From Mesorhizobium sp. J428 (GTDB taxonomy: Bacteria; Pseudomonadota; Alphaproteobacteria; Rhizobiales; Rhizobiaceae): a stretch of DNA of 64,000 nt. The position numbers and the translations under genes are program-made. The notes under the pieces were generated by a model. The model had not been told where the DNA came from. It saw only the letters and a list, made by a program, of their open reading frames with translations, and ran no database searches. The DNA lies in NCBI RefSeq assembly GCF_024699925.1, contig NZ_JAJOMX010000001.1:4006001-4070000 (forward strand), written 5' to 3'. Below are positions 37,086-46,265 of the stretch, in pieces. Every line of letters starts with the position of its first letter. Within the stretch, counting starts at the first letter, position 1.

Positions 37086-39731
37086 CTAGGCCAGCGTCCG
37101 TTCCACGATGTCGCGCAGGTCGGCCGACAGCGCAGGCGCGGCCTTGATCCGCGACAGCGTCGCACGCGCGCGCTCCCTGCGGGCCTCTTCGAGCGACCGC
37201 CAGGAGCGGAACGCCGTGGCGAGGCGCGCCGAGAGCTGCGGGTTCTTTGGATCGACCGACAGCGCGATCTCGGCCAACAGCTCATAGCCCGCGCCGTCGA
37301 TGCGGTGGAAGCCGGTCTGGTTGGCCGTCGTGTAGGTGCCGATCAGCGACCGCACGCGGTTGGGGTTGCCGAGCGAGAAGCCGGGATGTGTCATCAGCGC
37401 GCGCACGCGGTCGACCGCGCCGTCGCCGGGCGCGATCGCCTGAATCTGGAACCACTTGTCCATCACCAGCGGATCGTTGCCAAACCGCGCCTCGAAATCC
37501 GCCAGCGCGTCGGCGGCCTCGGCCGAACCCGGATGGCGCATCGTCAGCACCGAAAGGGCCGCGGCGCGGTCCGTCATGTTGCCCGCCTCGCGATACTGGC
37601 GCGCGGCGATGTCCGGCGAGGCGGTCGCGAGGGTGACATAGTCGAGCATGACGTTGCGCAGCGCCCGCCGCCCGCCGCTCGCCGCGTCGGGGGAATAGCC
37701 GCCGGTGTCGGCAAGGCTCTCGTAAGTCGACAGGAAGCTGTCGGCGTTCGCCGTGGCGATCACGCCGGCGAGCAGGTTGCGCGCCGAAAGGATCGCGTCC
37801 GGATCGATGTTCGAGCCGATCTCGCGGGCGATGTCGGCCTCGGCCGGCAGGGTCAGCGCCAGCGCCTTGTAGGCCGGTTCCAGTGCCTGGCTGCGCACCG
37901 TCTCCAGGCAGATCTGCGAGAGTTCGGGCGCGATCTTCGCCGCCTTGCCGCCGCGGATGGCGCCGGCCGCGTCGATCAGCGCGCCGGACATCAGGCTGGT
38001 CAGCGCCTGCCAGCGTGAGAACAGGTCGCTGTCGTTGCGGGCGAGAAGCATGCGTTCCTGCAGCGGCTGGTCGAAGGCGATTGTCACCGGGGCGGAGAAG
38101 CCGCGGTTGAGCGAGATCGCCGGCCGCTCGGCCAGACCCTCGAAACGGATGACGTGCCGGCGCTTCTTCAGGTGGATGACGCCGTCCTCGACGGTGGCGC
38201 CGCTGACCGACGAGCAGGCGATGTCGTTTCCGTCGGCGCCGACCAGACCGAAGGCAAGCGGAATATGCATCGCCTTTTTGCGGCTCTCGCCGGGGGTCGG
38301 CGGCACCGACTGCTCGATCTCCAGCGTCAGCGTCGCGGCATTCGCATCATGCGTGGCCGAGACCATCAGGTTCGGCGTGCCGGCCTGGTGATACCAGAGC
38401 GAGAACTGCGAGAGGTCGCGGCGCGACACGTCCTCGAAGACCTTGACGAAATCCTCGATCGTCGCGGCCTCGCCGTCGTGGCGCTCGAAATAGAGGTCCA
38501 TGCCGCGCCGGAAGTCCTCCGCGCCGAGGATGGTGCGGATCATGCCCACGACCTCCGAGCCCTTCTCGTAGACGGTGGCCGTGTAGAAGTTGTTGATCTC
38601 GCGATACCGCCGCGGACGGACGGGATGCGCCAGCGGCCCCTGGTCCTCGGGGAACTGGTGCGCGCGCAGCGTGCGCACGTCGGCGATGCGCTCGACCGCG
38701 CGCGAGCGCTCGTCCGCCGAGAATTCGTGGTCGCGGAAGACGGTCAGCCCTTCCTTCAGGCAGAGCTGGAACCAGTCGCGGCAAGTGATTCTGTTGCCTG
38801 TCCAATTGTGGAAATACTCGTGCGCGATGATCGCCTCGATATTGGCGAAATCGGCGTCCGTCGCGGTCTCGCGGTCGGCCAGCACGTATTTGTCGTTGAA
38901 GATGTTGAGGCCCTTGTTCTCCATCGCGCCCATGTTGAAGTCGGACACGGCGACAATGTTGAACACGTCGAGATCGTATTCACGGCCGAACGTCTCCTCG
39001 TCCCAGCGCATCGAGCGCTTCAGCGCGTCCATCGCATAGGCCGCGCGGCCCTGCTTGCCGTGCTCGACGAAGATGCCGAGCCGCACCTTGCGTCCGGACA
39101 TGGTGACGAACTGATCCGCCACTTCGGCGAGATCGCCGGCGACGAGCGCGAAGAGATAGGACGGCTTCGGATGCGGATCGAACCATTCGGCGAAGTGCCA
39201 GCCGTCGGCGAGCTCGCCCGCAGCCCCCGGATTGCCGTTGGCAAGCAGCAGCGGCGCCTCGGCGCGCCGTGCCTCGATCCGGACCGTATAGACCGAGAGC
39301 ACGTCGGGCCGATCGAGGAAATAAGTGATCCGGCGGAAGCCTTCCGCCTCGCACTGGGTGCAGTAATTGCCGCCCGAGCGGTAGAGACCCATCAGTGCCG
39401 TGTTTGCGGACGGCGCGGTCTCCGTCTCGATCGCCAGCCGGAAGGAGCGCGTGCGCGGCGGTGTCGCGATTGTCAGTTGCTGCGGTGTTGCCTCGTAGCT
39501 GCCGGGCTCCAGCGCCACGCCGTCGATCGAGATCGCGAGCAGCGCGATGCCGTCGCCATCGAGCACAAGCGGGGTCGAGGCGGTCACGCCGTCGCGCCGC
39601 TCGATCGTCAGCTCGGCGATCACGCGCGTCCTGTCAGGATCGAGCCGGAAGGTCAGGGATGTCCTGGGAATGAGCCAGTCGCTCGGACGATAATCCTCGA
39701 GCCTGAACACCTGGCCTGTATCTGTGCGCAT
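37086..39731 (-). CDS. pepN: Aminopeptidase N (M1 zinc metallopeptidase)
   Basis: An 881-residue cytoplasmic aminopeptidase, full length for the proteobacterial PepN type. Substrate-binding GAMENKGLNIFN near residue 267; zinc site HEYFHNWTGNRIT near residue 300 with the third ligand Glu in LKEGLTVFRD; catalytic Tyr expected in NFYTATVYEKGSEVV near residue 385. C-terminal helical domain (LRNVMLDYVTLATASPDIAA, RVRSLIGTYTTANQTGFHR) complete. It is transcribed towards pleC with a 244-base gap holding no other gene. The 160-base upstream region is shared divergently with the molybdopterin gene. Confidence 0.96.
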   Translation of the reverse strand: MRTDTGQVFRLEDYRPSDWLIPRTSLTFRLDPDRTRVIAELTIERRDGVTASTPLVLDGDGIALLAISIDGVALEPGSYEATPQQLTIATPPRTRSFRLAIETETAPSANTALMGLYRSGGNYCTQCEAEGFRRITYFLDRPDVLSVYTVRIEARRAEAPLLLANGNPGAAGELADGWHFAEWFDPHPKPSYLFALVAGDLAEVADQFVTMSGRKVRLGIFVEHGKQGRAAYAMDALKRSMRWDEETFGREYDLDVFNIVAVSDFNMGAMENKGLNIFNDKYVLADRETATDADFANIEAIIAHEYFHNWTGNRITCRDWFQLCLKEGLTVFRDHEFSADERSRAVERIADVRTLRAHQFPEDQGPLAHPVRPRRYREINNFYTATVYEKGSEVVGMIRTILGAEDFRRGMDLYFERHDGEAATIEDFVKVFEDVSRRDLSQFSLWYHQAGTPNLMVSATHDANAATLTLEIEQSVPPTPGESRKKAMHIPLAFGLVGADGNDIACSSVSGATVEDGVIHLKKRRHVIRFEGLAERPAISLNRGFSAPVTIAFDQPLQERMLLARNDSDLFSRWQALTSLMSGALIDAAGAIRGGKAAKIAPELSQICLETVRSQALEPAYKALALTLPAEADIAREIGSNIDPDAILSARNLLAGVIATANADSFLSTYESLADTGGYSPDAASGGRRALRNVMLDYVTLATASPDIAARQYREAGNMTDRAAALSVLTMRHPGSAEAADALADFEARFGNDPLVMDKWFQIQAIAPGDGAVDRVRALMTHPGFSLGNPNRVRSLIGTYTTANQTGFHRIDGAGYELLAEIALSVDPKNPQLSARLATAFRSWRSLEEARRERARATLSRIKAAPALSADLRDIVERTLA

Positions 39732-39892
39732 GCAACGTCTTTCGGGCTCGGCCGCGGCCTTGGTCCAAACGGTCGAAGCCCTTGGCGCGACAAACTGTTA
39801 TGCTAGGTCTTTACACGAAACATCGGCTCGTCAAAACTCACGGTGCGTAAGCATTCGCACCCGCACCAGCCGCAGATCCACGAGGAAAGACC

Positions 39893-42190
39893 ATGACTGT
39901 TCAAACTCCCAAGTTTGGAATGGGCGCATCCGTGCTGCGCAAGGAGGATGACGCGTTCATCTTCGGGCGCGGACACTACACCGACGATTTCGCGCCGGCA
40001 GGCATGCTGCACCTCTATGTCCTGCGCTCGCCCACTGCGCGGGCGAAGTTCACCATCGTCTCGACGGAGGCCGCGAAGGCGGCGCCGGGTGTCCATCTGG
40101 TGCTGACCGCCGCCGACATCGATCTCGGCGACCTGAAGTCCGGCGCGATGCAGAAGCAGCCGGACGGCACGCGCGCGACGCCCCGCGACATCCCGATCCT
40201 GTGCCGCGACGAGGTGTCCTATGTCGGCGACGCGGTGGCTTGCGTCGTTGCGGAAAGCCGCGCGCTGGCGCAGGACGCGGCGGAACTGATCGAAATCGAC
40301 TACGAGGACATGGAGCCCGTTGCGTTGACGGCGCAGGCGCTCGATGCGGATGTGCCGCTGGTCTGGCCCCAACACGGCAGCAATCGCGCCTTCCGCTATG
40401 AACTCGGCGACGCGGCAAAGACCGAGGCGGCCTTCGCCAAGGCGAAGCACGTGACCAGGACCGTGTTCCGCAACAACCGCCTCGTCTGCAACTACATGGA
40501 GCCGCGCGCGGCGCTTGCGGAGTGGAACGCGCAGGAGGAGAGGCTGGTCCTGACCGTCGGGTCGCAGGGCGTGCATTCGATGCAGCGGATCCTTGCCGGC
40601 GTGTTGGGCATTGCGCCCGCCGGCCTGCGCGTCGTCACGCCGGATGTCGGCGGCGGCTTCGGCCCGAAGACCTTCGTCTATCGCGAATATGCGCTGGTGC
40701 TGGATGCCGCGCGCCGTCTCGGCCGGCCAGTGAAGTGGGCGAGCGACCGCACGGAGCACTTCCTCACCGATGCACAGGGACGCGACAATGAGGTGGTGGC
40801 AGAGATGGCGATGGACGCGAACGGCCGCTTCCTGGGCCTGCGCGTCGGCCTGGTTGCCAATCTGGGAGCCTATTGCTCGCAGTACGGACCGTTCATCCCC
40901 TATGTCGGCGCGACGATGTCGACCGGCGTCTACGACATCAAGGCGCTGCATGTCGAGATCGACGGTGTCTACACCAACACCTGCCCGGTGGACGCCTATC
41001 GCGGCGCCGGCCGGCCGGAAGCGGCCTATCTGCTGGAGAAGCTGGTCGACGCCTGCGCGCGCGACATGAACCTGTCGCCCGCCGAGATCCGCCGCCGCAA
41101 TTTCATCCGGCCGGAGCAGTTCCCCTATACGACTGCGACGGGTCGCAGATACGATGTCGGCGAGTTCGACGGGCACATGACGCTGGCGCTGGAACGAGCC
41201 GACTGGAACGGCTTCGAGGCGCGCCGGCAGGCATCGAAAGCGGCCGGCAGGCTGCGCGGCATCGGCATGGCGACCTATGTCGAGGCCTGCGCCTTCGCCG
41301 GCTCCGAAGCCGCCCACCTGACGCTGAACGGCGACGGCACCGTGACGCTGTTCATCGGCACCCAGACCAACGGCCAGGGCCACGCCACGGCCTATTCGCA
41401 GTTCGTCGCCGAGAAGCTCAACCTGCCGATCGAGAAGATCCATGTCCGGCAGGGCGACACCGACGAGTTGGACAAGGGCGGCGGCACCGGCGGCTCGCGG
41501 TCAATTCCGCTCGGCGGCGTCTCGGCTGCCTATGCCGGCGAGAACCTCGCCGAGAAGATCAAGAAGATCGCCGCGGACGAACTGGAGGCGGGCGCTGCCG
41601 ACATCGAGCTCGTCGACGGCACCGCACGCATCGTCGGTACCGACCGCTCGCTCGATTTCGCCGCGATCGCGAAGGCTGCCAAGAGCCCGGAGGACCTGAA
41701 GGGGTTCGGCGAGTTCGTCCAGGACGAGGCCACCTATCCGAACGGCACCCATATCTGCGAAGTCGAGATCGATCCGGCTACCGGCATGACGGAGATCCTG
41801 CGCTACACGATCGTCGACGACTTCGGCACCGTGGTGAACCCGATCCTGCTCGCGGGACAGGTGCATGGCGGCGTCGTGCAGGGCATAGGCCAGGCGCTGA
41901 CCGAGGACGCGGTCTACGGCGAGGACGGGCAATTGCTGACGGCGAGCTTCATGGACTACGGCATGCCGCGGGCGGATCTGATTCCGTTCATTGACTTTTC
42001 GACCCGCAACGTGCCCTCGACCACCAACGCGCTCGGCATCAAGGGCGCGGGCGAGGCGGGCACGATCGGCGCCACGCCGGCGGTGATGAACGCGGTGACG
42101 GATGCGCTGTGGCAGGCCCATCGCATTGGCCACATCGAGATGCCGGCGACGCCCCTGAGGGTCTGGCAGGCGATCCGGGACGCTGCCTGA
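39893..42190 (+). CDS. Xanthine dehydrogenase-family molybdopterin-binding subunit (orphan)
   Basis: A 765-residue large subunit of the molybdenum hydroxylase/CO dehydrogenase type. N-terminal hammerhead domain (GMGASVLRKEDDAFIFGRGHYTDDF), then TPDVGGGFGPKTFVYREY near residue 260, TCPVDAYRGAGRPEAAYLLEK near residue 365, IGTQTNGQGHATAYSQF near residue 485, and the catalytic Glu in GIKGAGEAGTIGATPAVMNA near residue 720. The CO-dehydrogenase selenyl-Cys loop (VAYRCSFR type) is replaced by AYRGAGRPE, so it is not a true CO dehydrogenase. FAD and Fe-S subunit genes are not adjacent, so partners must lie elsewhere. Substrate unknown. Confidence 0.9.
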   Translation: MTVQTPKFGMGASVLRKEDDAFIFGRGHYTDDFAPAGMLHLYVLRSPTARAKFTIVSTEAAKAAPGVHLVLTAADIDLGDLKSGAMQKQPDGTRATPRDIPILCRDEVSYVGDAVACVVAESRALAQDAAELIEIDYEDMEPVALTAQALDADVPLVWPQHGSNRAFRYELGDAAKTEAAFAKAKHVTRTVFRNNRLVCNYMEPRAALAEWNAQEERLVLTVGSQGVHSMQRILAGVLGIAPAGLRVVTPDVGGGFGPKTFVYREYALVLDAARRLGRPVKWASDRTEHFLTDAQGRDNEVVAEMAMDANGRFLGLRVGLVANLGAYCSQYGPFIPYVGATMSTGVYDIKALHVEIDGVYTNTCPVDAYRGAGRPEAAYLLEKLVDACARDMNLSPAEIRRRNFIRPEQFPYTTATGRRYDVGEFDGHMTLALERADWNGFEARRQASKAAGRLRGIGMATYVEACAFAGSEAAHLTLNGDGTVTLFIGTQTNGQGHATAYSQFVAEKLNLPIEKIHVRQGDTDELDKGGGTGGSRSIPLGGVSAAYAGENLAEKIKKIAADELEAGAADIELVDGTARIVGTDRSLDFAAIAKAAKSPEDLKGFGEFVQDEATYPNGTHICEVEIDPATGMTEILRYTIVDDFGTVVNPILLAGQVHGGVVQGIGQALTEDAVYGEDGQLLTASFMDYGMPRADLIPFIDFSTRNVPSTTNALGIKGAGEAGTIGATPAVMNAVTDALWQAHRIGHIEMPATPLRVWQAIRDAA

Positions 42191-42192
42191 AC

Positions 42193-43131
42193 GTGCCACA
42201 TTTCACGTTCTCGCGGCCGGTGGCCGCGATCATCCTGAAAACGTCGTCGATCGCGGTTTTTGTGGGGATGCAGTCCTTCATCAAGCTGGCCGGGGTCGTC
42301 CCGGCCGGCCAGATCGTGTTCTTCCGCTCCTTCTTCGCGTTGATACCGATCCTGATCCTGCTGGCCTGGACGGGCGAACTCAGGACGGCGTTCTATACGA
42401 GCCGTCCGGGACGCCACGTGGTGCGCGGCCTTGTCGGCGTCTCGTCGATGGCGCTCGGCTTCTTCGCCCTGACGCGGCTGCCGCTGCCCGAGGCGATCAT
42501 GCTCAACTACGCGCAGCCCCTGCTGGTGGTCGTCATCAGCGCGCTGGTGCTGGGCGAGGTGGTGCGCGTCTTCCGTTGGACGGCGGTCGCGGTCGGCTTC
42601 CTCGGCGTGCTGATCATCTCATGGCCGAAGCTTACCCTGTTCACGTCGCCGGACGGGATGGGAAGCGCCGAGGCGGTCGGCGTTGCTGCGGCCCTCGTCG
42701 CGGCCGCCATCTCGGCCGTCGCGTTGCTGCAGGTTCGATCGCTGGTTCAGACGGAAAAATCATCGACGGTTGTCATTTGGTTCTCGCTCACCGCCTCGGC
42801 TGCGGGCCTGTTCACGCTCCCTTTCGGCTGGGCGCCGCTGACGGGTTGGCAGTTCTTTTACCTCGTGATGAGCGGCATCTGCGGCGGTGTCGCCCAGGTG
42901 CTGATGACTGAATCCTACCGCCACGCCAGCGTCGCGACGGTCGCGCCCTTCGAATACACCTCGATCCTGTTCGGGCTCGCGGCGGGATATCTACTGTTTG
43001 GCGATCTTCCGACTGTCCATTCGATCGTCGGCGGGGCGATCGTCGTGGGGTCCGGCCTGATGATCATCTGGCGCGAGCAGCGGCTGGGGCTGGAGCGCGG
43101 CAAGGCGCGCAAGGTCATGCCGCCACAATAG
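42193..43131 (+). CDS. DMT-superfamily transporter (EamA family)
   Basis: A 312-residue inner-membrane protein with about ten helices in two EamA repeats (AIILKTSSIAVFVGMQSFIKLAG, GVSSMALGFFALTRLPLPEAIMLNYAQPLLVVVIS; second repeat GVAAALVAAAISAVALLQVRSLVQ, MSGICGGVAQVLMTESYRHASVATVAPFEY). The start is GTG 42193, two bases after the upstream stop, so it is probably cotranscribed with the molybdopterin gene. Substrate cannot be told; relatives export amino acids or metabolites. Confidence 0.9.
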   Translation: MPHFTFSRPVAAIILKTSSIAVFVGMQSFIKLAGVVPAGQIVFFRSFFALIPILILLAWTGELRTAFYTSRPGRHVVRGLVGVSSMALGFFALTRLPLPEAIMLNYAQPLLVVVISALVLGEVVRVFRWTAVAVGFLGVLIISWPKLTLFTSPDGMGSAEAVGVAAALVAAAISAVALLQVRSLVQTEKSSTVVIWFSLTASAAGLFTLPFGWAPLTGWQFFYLVMSGICGGVAQVLMTESYRHASVATVAPFEYTSILFGLAAGYLLFGDLPTVHSIVGGAIVVGSGLMIIWREQRLGLERGKARKVMPPQ

Positions 43132-43133
43132 GC

Positions 43134-43940
43134 TCAGGCAGACGCTCTGGCCGCGGCAAGCGCCCGCAGCGTTTCGGCCGTCTGCGCGTCGGCCGGGAAG
43201 AAGGATTCGATCGCAATCTCCGACACCGTCACGTCCAGCGGCGTGCCGAAGACGGTGACGGTCGAGATGAACGACAGGCTGACACCGGCCGCCTTGATGC
43301 GCAACGGCACGGCGATGTTCGAATAGTCATGCCTGACCGGGCCGCCGTTCGAGCGGCCAGGATAGGCGCGAAGCTCGGCTTCGAGGTCCGCGACCTCCGG
43401 ATTGCCGCTCGCTGCCGCCAGCCGCTTCAGCCGCTCCAGCACATGCGCGCGCCATTCCGCCAGGTTCTCGATGCGCGGCGCGAGACCGCCCGGATGGAGG
43501 CTCAGCTTGAGCACGTTGATCGGCGGCTCGAGCAGGCTCGCTTCTTCGATATCTTGGAGGAATGGCGCGATCGCTGCGTTCGCGCGGATCAGGTTCCAGC
43601 ACCCGTCGACGGCGAGCGCCGGGTTCGGCTCGTGCGCCGCGAGCACGCGGCCGATCGCCGCCATTGCCGGCGCGAAGGCTTCATCCTCGACCAGCCGCTC
43701 GGGATAGGTCGGCGCATAGCCGGCCGCGAGCAGCATCCGGTTGCGCTGGCGCAGCGGCAGGTCGAGGCGCTCGGCGAGCCGGATCACCATGTCGCGCGAC
43801 GGAGCCGCGCGCCCGCTTTCGAGGAAACTCAGATGCCGCTGGGAGATCTCGGCCTCGAGAGCAAGGTCGAGCTGGCTCATGCGGCGGCGGGCGCGCCACT
43901 CACGCAGCAGGTGGCCAACGGAGGTGTGCGGCGTATCCAT
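43134..43940 (-). CDS. XRE-family regulator with MmyB-like ligand domain
   Basis: A 268-residue repressor-type protein. Helix-turn-helix residues about 8-65 (LREWRARRRMSQLDLALEAEISQRHLSFLESGRAAPS), then a MmyB-like PAS-type domain (VLAAHEPNPALAVDGCWNLIRANAAIAPFL, NVLKLSLHPGGLAPRIENLAEW, SFISTVTVFGTPLDVTVSEIAIESFFPAD). Members bind fatty-acid-like ligands in some cases. It faces a divergent membrane-protein gene at 44065, its probable target, with about 125 bases between them. Confidence 0.9.
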   Translation of the reverse strand: MDTPHTSVGHLLREWRARRRMSQLDLALEAEISQRHLSFLESGRAAPSRDMVIRLAERLDLPLRQRNRMLLAAGYAPTYPERLVEDEAFAPAMAAIGRVLAAHEPNPALAVDGCWNLIRANAAIAPFLQDIEEASLLEPPINVLKLSLHPGGLAPRIENLAEWRAHVLERLKRLAAASGNPEVADLEAELRAYPGRSNGGPVRHDYSNIAVPLRIKAAGVSLSFISTVTVFGTPLDVTVSEIAIESFFPADAQTAETLRALAAARASA

Positions 43941-44064
43941 GCCGCAAAGCTAGCCCGGTTCGGGAATGGTTGCCATTACCTGGCACGTAATCGCCAACAC
44001 GATCCGCGCGATCGATGATCCGCAGCAATCCGGTCGATGCCGGTGCAACTGAAAGGACCGCAAC

Positions 44065-44460
44065 ATGTCTATCGCCGTTACCCCCTATGTCCGCAACGTC
44101 CTCCTTCTCGATGGTCTCGTCAGCGGCGCGGCCGGAATCGTCATGGCGGCCGGCGCTTCGCTGCTCGCTCCGCTCCTGTCGCTTCCGGTCGATCTCCTGT
44201 TCTGGGCGGGCATCGTGCTCTTGCCCTGGTGCGCGGCGCTCGTTTTCCTCGCGCGCCGGTCGGCCATCTCCCGGATGCTGATGCTGGACGTGATCGCGAT
44301 CAACGCGCTCTGGGTCGCGGCGAGCTTCGGCATCATGGTCGCCGGCCTCGTCCAACCCAACCTGCTCGGCGTGCTGTTCGTTACGGCGCAAGCGCTGACG
44401 GTGGCGCTGTTCGTCGCGTTGCAGCTTGGCGTCATGCTACGCGCCGGCGCAGCGGCCTGA
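44065..44460 (+). CDS. Four-helix membrane protein of unknown function
   Basis: A 131-residue protein made almost only of four membrane helices: residues about 10-32 (NVLLLDGLVSGAAGIVMAAG), 42-62 (DLLFWAGIVLLPWCAALVFL), 73-95 (MLMLDVIAINALWVAASFGIMV) and 103-127 (GVLFVTAQALTVALFVALQLGVM). GAAAGGACCGCAAC is the ribosome site. No family recognised with confidence. The divergent XRE gene probably controls it; this regulator-plus-small-membrane-protein layout is common in Rhizobiales. Confidence 0.8.
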   Translation: MSIAVTPYVRNVLLLDGLVSGAAGIVMAAGASLLAPLLSLPVDLLFWAGIVLLPWCAALVFLARRSAISRMLMLDVIAINALWVAASFGIMVAGLVQPNLLGVLFVTAQALTVALFVALQLGVMLRAGAAA

Positions 44461-44520
44461 GACGACCTGCGTGGAGGCCGGGGCCGGAGAGGCCGCGCTC
44501 CGGCTTTCGCATCTCGGCGG

Positions 44521-45351
44521 TCAGCCGGCGTCCCGCAGCTTCGCCTTCACTTCCAGGAAATCGCGCCAGGCGAGCTTCTTGTGGGCGGGGTTGCGGAGCA
44601 GATAGGCCGGGTGCAGCGTCGGCATCAGCGGGATTTCGACGCCGGTGCCGATCGAATGCGCCTTCCATGCCCCGCGCAGCCGCATGATTCCGGTTTGGGT
44701 CTTCAGCAGCGCCTTGGTCGATGCGTTGCCGAGCGTGACGAGCACGTTGGGATTCACCAGTTCGATCTGCCGCTCGATGAACGGGCGGCAGATCTCGGTC
44801 TCCATCGGCGACGGATCGCGGTTGCCCGGCGGCCGCCACGGAATGACGTTGGCGATGTAGACGGACGTGCGGTCGTATCCGATCGCCGCGAGCATCCGAT
44901 CCAGCAGCTGGCCCGAACGGCCGACGAAGGGCAGGCCCTCCAGATCCTCCTCGCGTCCGGGGGCCTCGCCGACGAACATCACCGACGCTGCAGGATTGCC
45001 GTCTGCGAAGACCAATGACTTGGCCGTGAATTTGAGATTGCAGCCGTCGAAGCCGGCGAGAATCTCCCTCAATTCGTCGAGCGAGCCGGCGGAGCGTGCG
45101 GCCTCCCGGGCGCGCGCTGCCTGCGCCTCGTCGGGCACGCTGGCGGCAATTGCCGGAGCTGGCGGTCTCGCGGCGGCTTGCTGCCGCGGCACCTCGACCG
45201 GGGCCGGGGGAGCGGCGGGCGGCGGCGCGGCCCTGGCCGACAGGGCGAACCGATCCACGGGCGCGTCGTCGAGCGCCTCGTCCACGCCCGTCTCGGCGTA
45301 GAAGCGCAGAAGCTCCTCGAGGGAGGCGCGGGTGTCGATGGCGTCGGTCAT
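44521..45351 (-). CDS. Uracil-DNA glycosylase, family 4/5-like
   Basis: A 276-residue base-excision repair enzyme. Residues about 1-105 are a non-conserved region with a Pro/Ala-rich linker (APPPAAPPAPVEVPRQ). Catalytic core: motif A VGEAPGREEDLEGLPFVGRSGQLLDRML near residue 135, YIANVIPWRPPGNRDPSPMETEIC near residue 170, LVTLGNASTKALL, and motif B LMPTLHPAYLLRNPAHK near residue 248. Only two cysteines are present (DGCNL, TEICRPF) instead of the four that bind the 4Fe-4S cluster in classical family 4 enzymes, so this lineage appears cluster-free. ATG 45351 is chosen over an in-frame TTG at 45357. Confidence 0.9.
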   Translation of the reverse strand: MTDAIDTRASLEELLRFYAETGVDEALDDAPVDRFALSARAAPPPAAPPAPVEVPRQQAAARPPAPAIAASVPDEAQAARAREAARSAGSLDELREILAGFDGCNLKFTAKSLVFADGNPAASVMFVGEAPGREEDLEGLPFVGRSGQLLDRMLAAIGYDRTSVYIANVIPWRPPGNRDPSPMETEICRPFIERQIELVNPNVLVTLGNASTKALLKTQTGIMRLRGAWKAHSIGTGVEIPLMPTLHPAYLLRNPAHKKLAWRDFLEVKAKLRDAG

Positions 45352-45423
45352 GGTCAATTCGCGCGGCCATACTGCCGCTGCCCATTCAATAGGGCGGTGC
45401 CGGTCCTGCGTAAACCTCCATGC

Positions 45424-46020
45424 TCACGACAGCGGAATGCGCGGGTCCTGCCGGAGGTAGAATTCCAGCTTCGGCGTGAAGTCCGTGACGAAGAACTTGA
45501 AGTCGGCGGTTTCCAGCGGATCGACATGGCCGTCGGAGAAGACGATGCGATCGTTCGGCTCGAAGTCGGTATCGTGGATGCGGAAGGAATCCGACGACCG
45601 GTTTTCCGGATTGACGCGCCTCTGGTCGAAGGAGAGGCCGTCGCCGTGCACGCTCGGAATGCCGAGCTGCTCCTGCAACTCGAACTCGTATTCCGTCCAG
45701 GCGATGCCGCTGTTGTTGAGCGAGCGGATGCGGAGGTGCATCATGCCGGTGGCAAATTGGCCCGGCTGGCCTTGGGTGCGGATCTGGGAGGCGACCCGGA
45801 TGACGAGTGTCACGGGGCTCGCCGACACCATCTCCTGTTCGATGACGAACGGATCGGCCTTCGTGCCGATGCCAGACACGCCAAGAAGGATGAAACCGCC
45901 GAGCTCGTCGGAGAAGGAATAGGCGCCGGAGCGCCACACATGCGGTTCGCCACCCTCCGCCACAGCGAGGAAGGGCAGGGCGGCAAGACATCCTGCGATC
46001 ACCTTCCAGAGAGCAGCCAT
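45424..46020 (-). CDS. Secreted protein of unknown function
   Basis: A 198-residue exported protein with signal peptide (LWKVIAGCLAALPFLAVAEG). The mature part is beta-rich (GGFILLGVSGIGTKADPFVIEQEMV, PVTLVIRVASQIRTQG, MMHLRIRSLNNSGIAWTEYEFELQEQLG, DRIVFSDGHVDPLETADFKFFVTDFTP), like an immunoglobulin-type or choice-of-anchor domain. One gene on its own, transcribed away from the ETF-QO gene. I do not recognise a named family. Confidence 0.75.
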   Translation of the reverse strand: MAALWKVIAGCLAALPFLAVAEGGEPHVWRSGAYSFSDELGGFILLGVSGIGTKADPFVIEQEMVSASPVTLVIRVASQIRTQGQPGQFATGMMHLRIRSLNNSGIAWTEYEFELQEQLGIPSVHGDGLSFDQRRVNPENRSSDSFRIHDTDFEPNDRIVFSDGHVDPLETADFKFFVTDFTPKLEFYLRQDPRIPLS

Positions 46021-46265
46021 CGTCTCGTCCGGCAGAACGTGCTTGGGCGAGGATAGACTCGTTCGACGGCAAATGGATACGGCGAATCCATAGGCGCCGG
46101 AAATCGCCGGGCGAAATCGGGAATTGAATTGACGTTTACGTTAAGGTAAATTTATAGCAATTAATCTAACGAACGTTAGAAATATGCGACGCTTTCGCGC
46201 GGCAGCGGGTCTGGTGCAGGCGTGAGAATTAAGGCAAGAGGATCGGCGACCGGCCGGAGGACGAG

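Noticed and set aside
39893..42190. True CO dehydrogenase large subunit (coxL)
   Set aside because: The diagnostic Cys-containing active-site loop is replaced by AYRGAGRPE.
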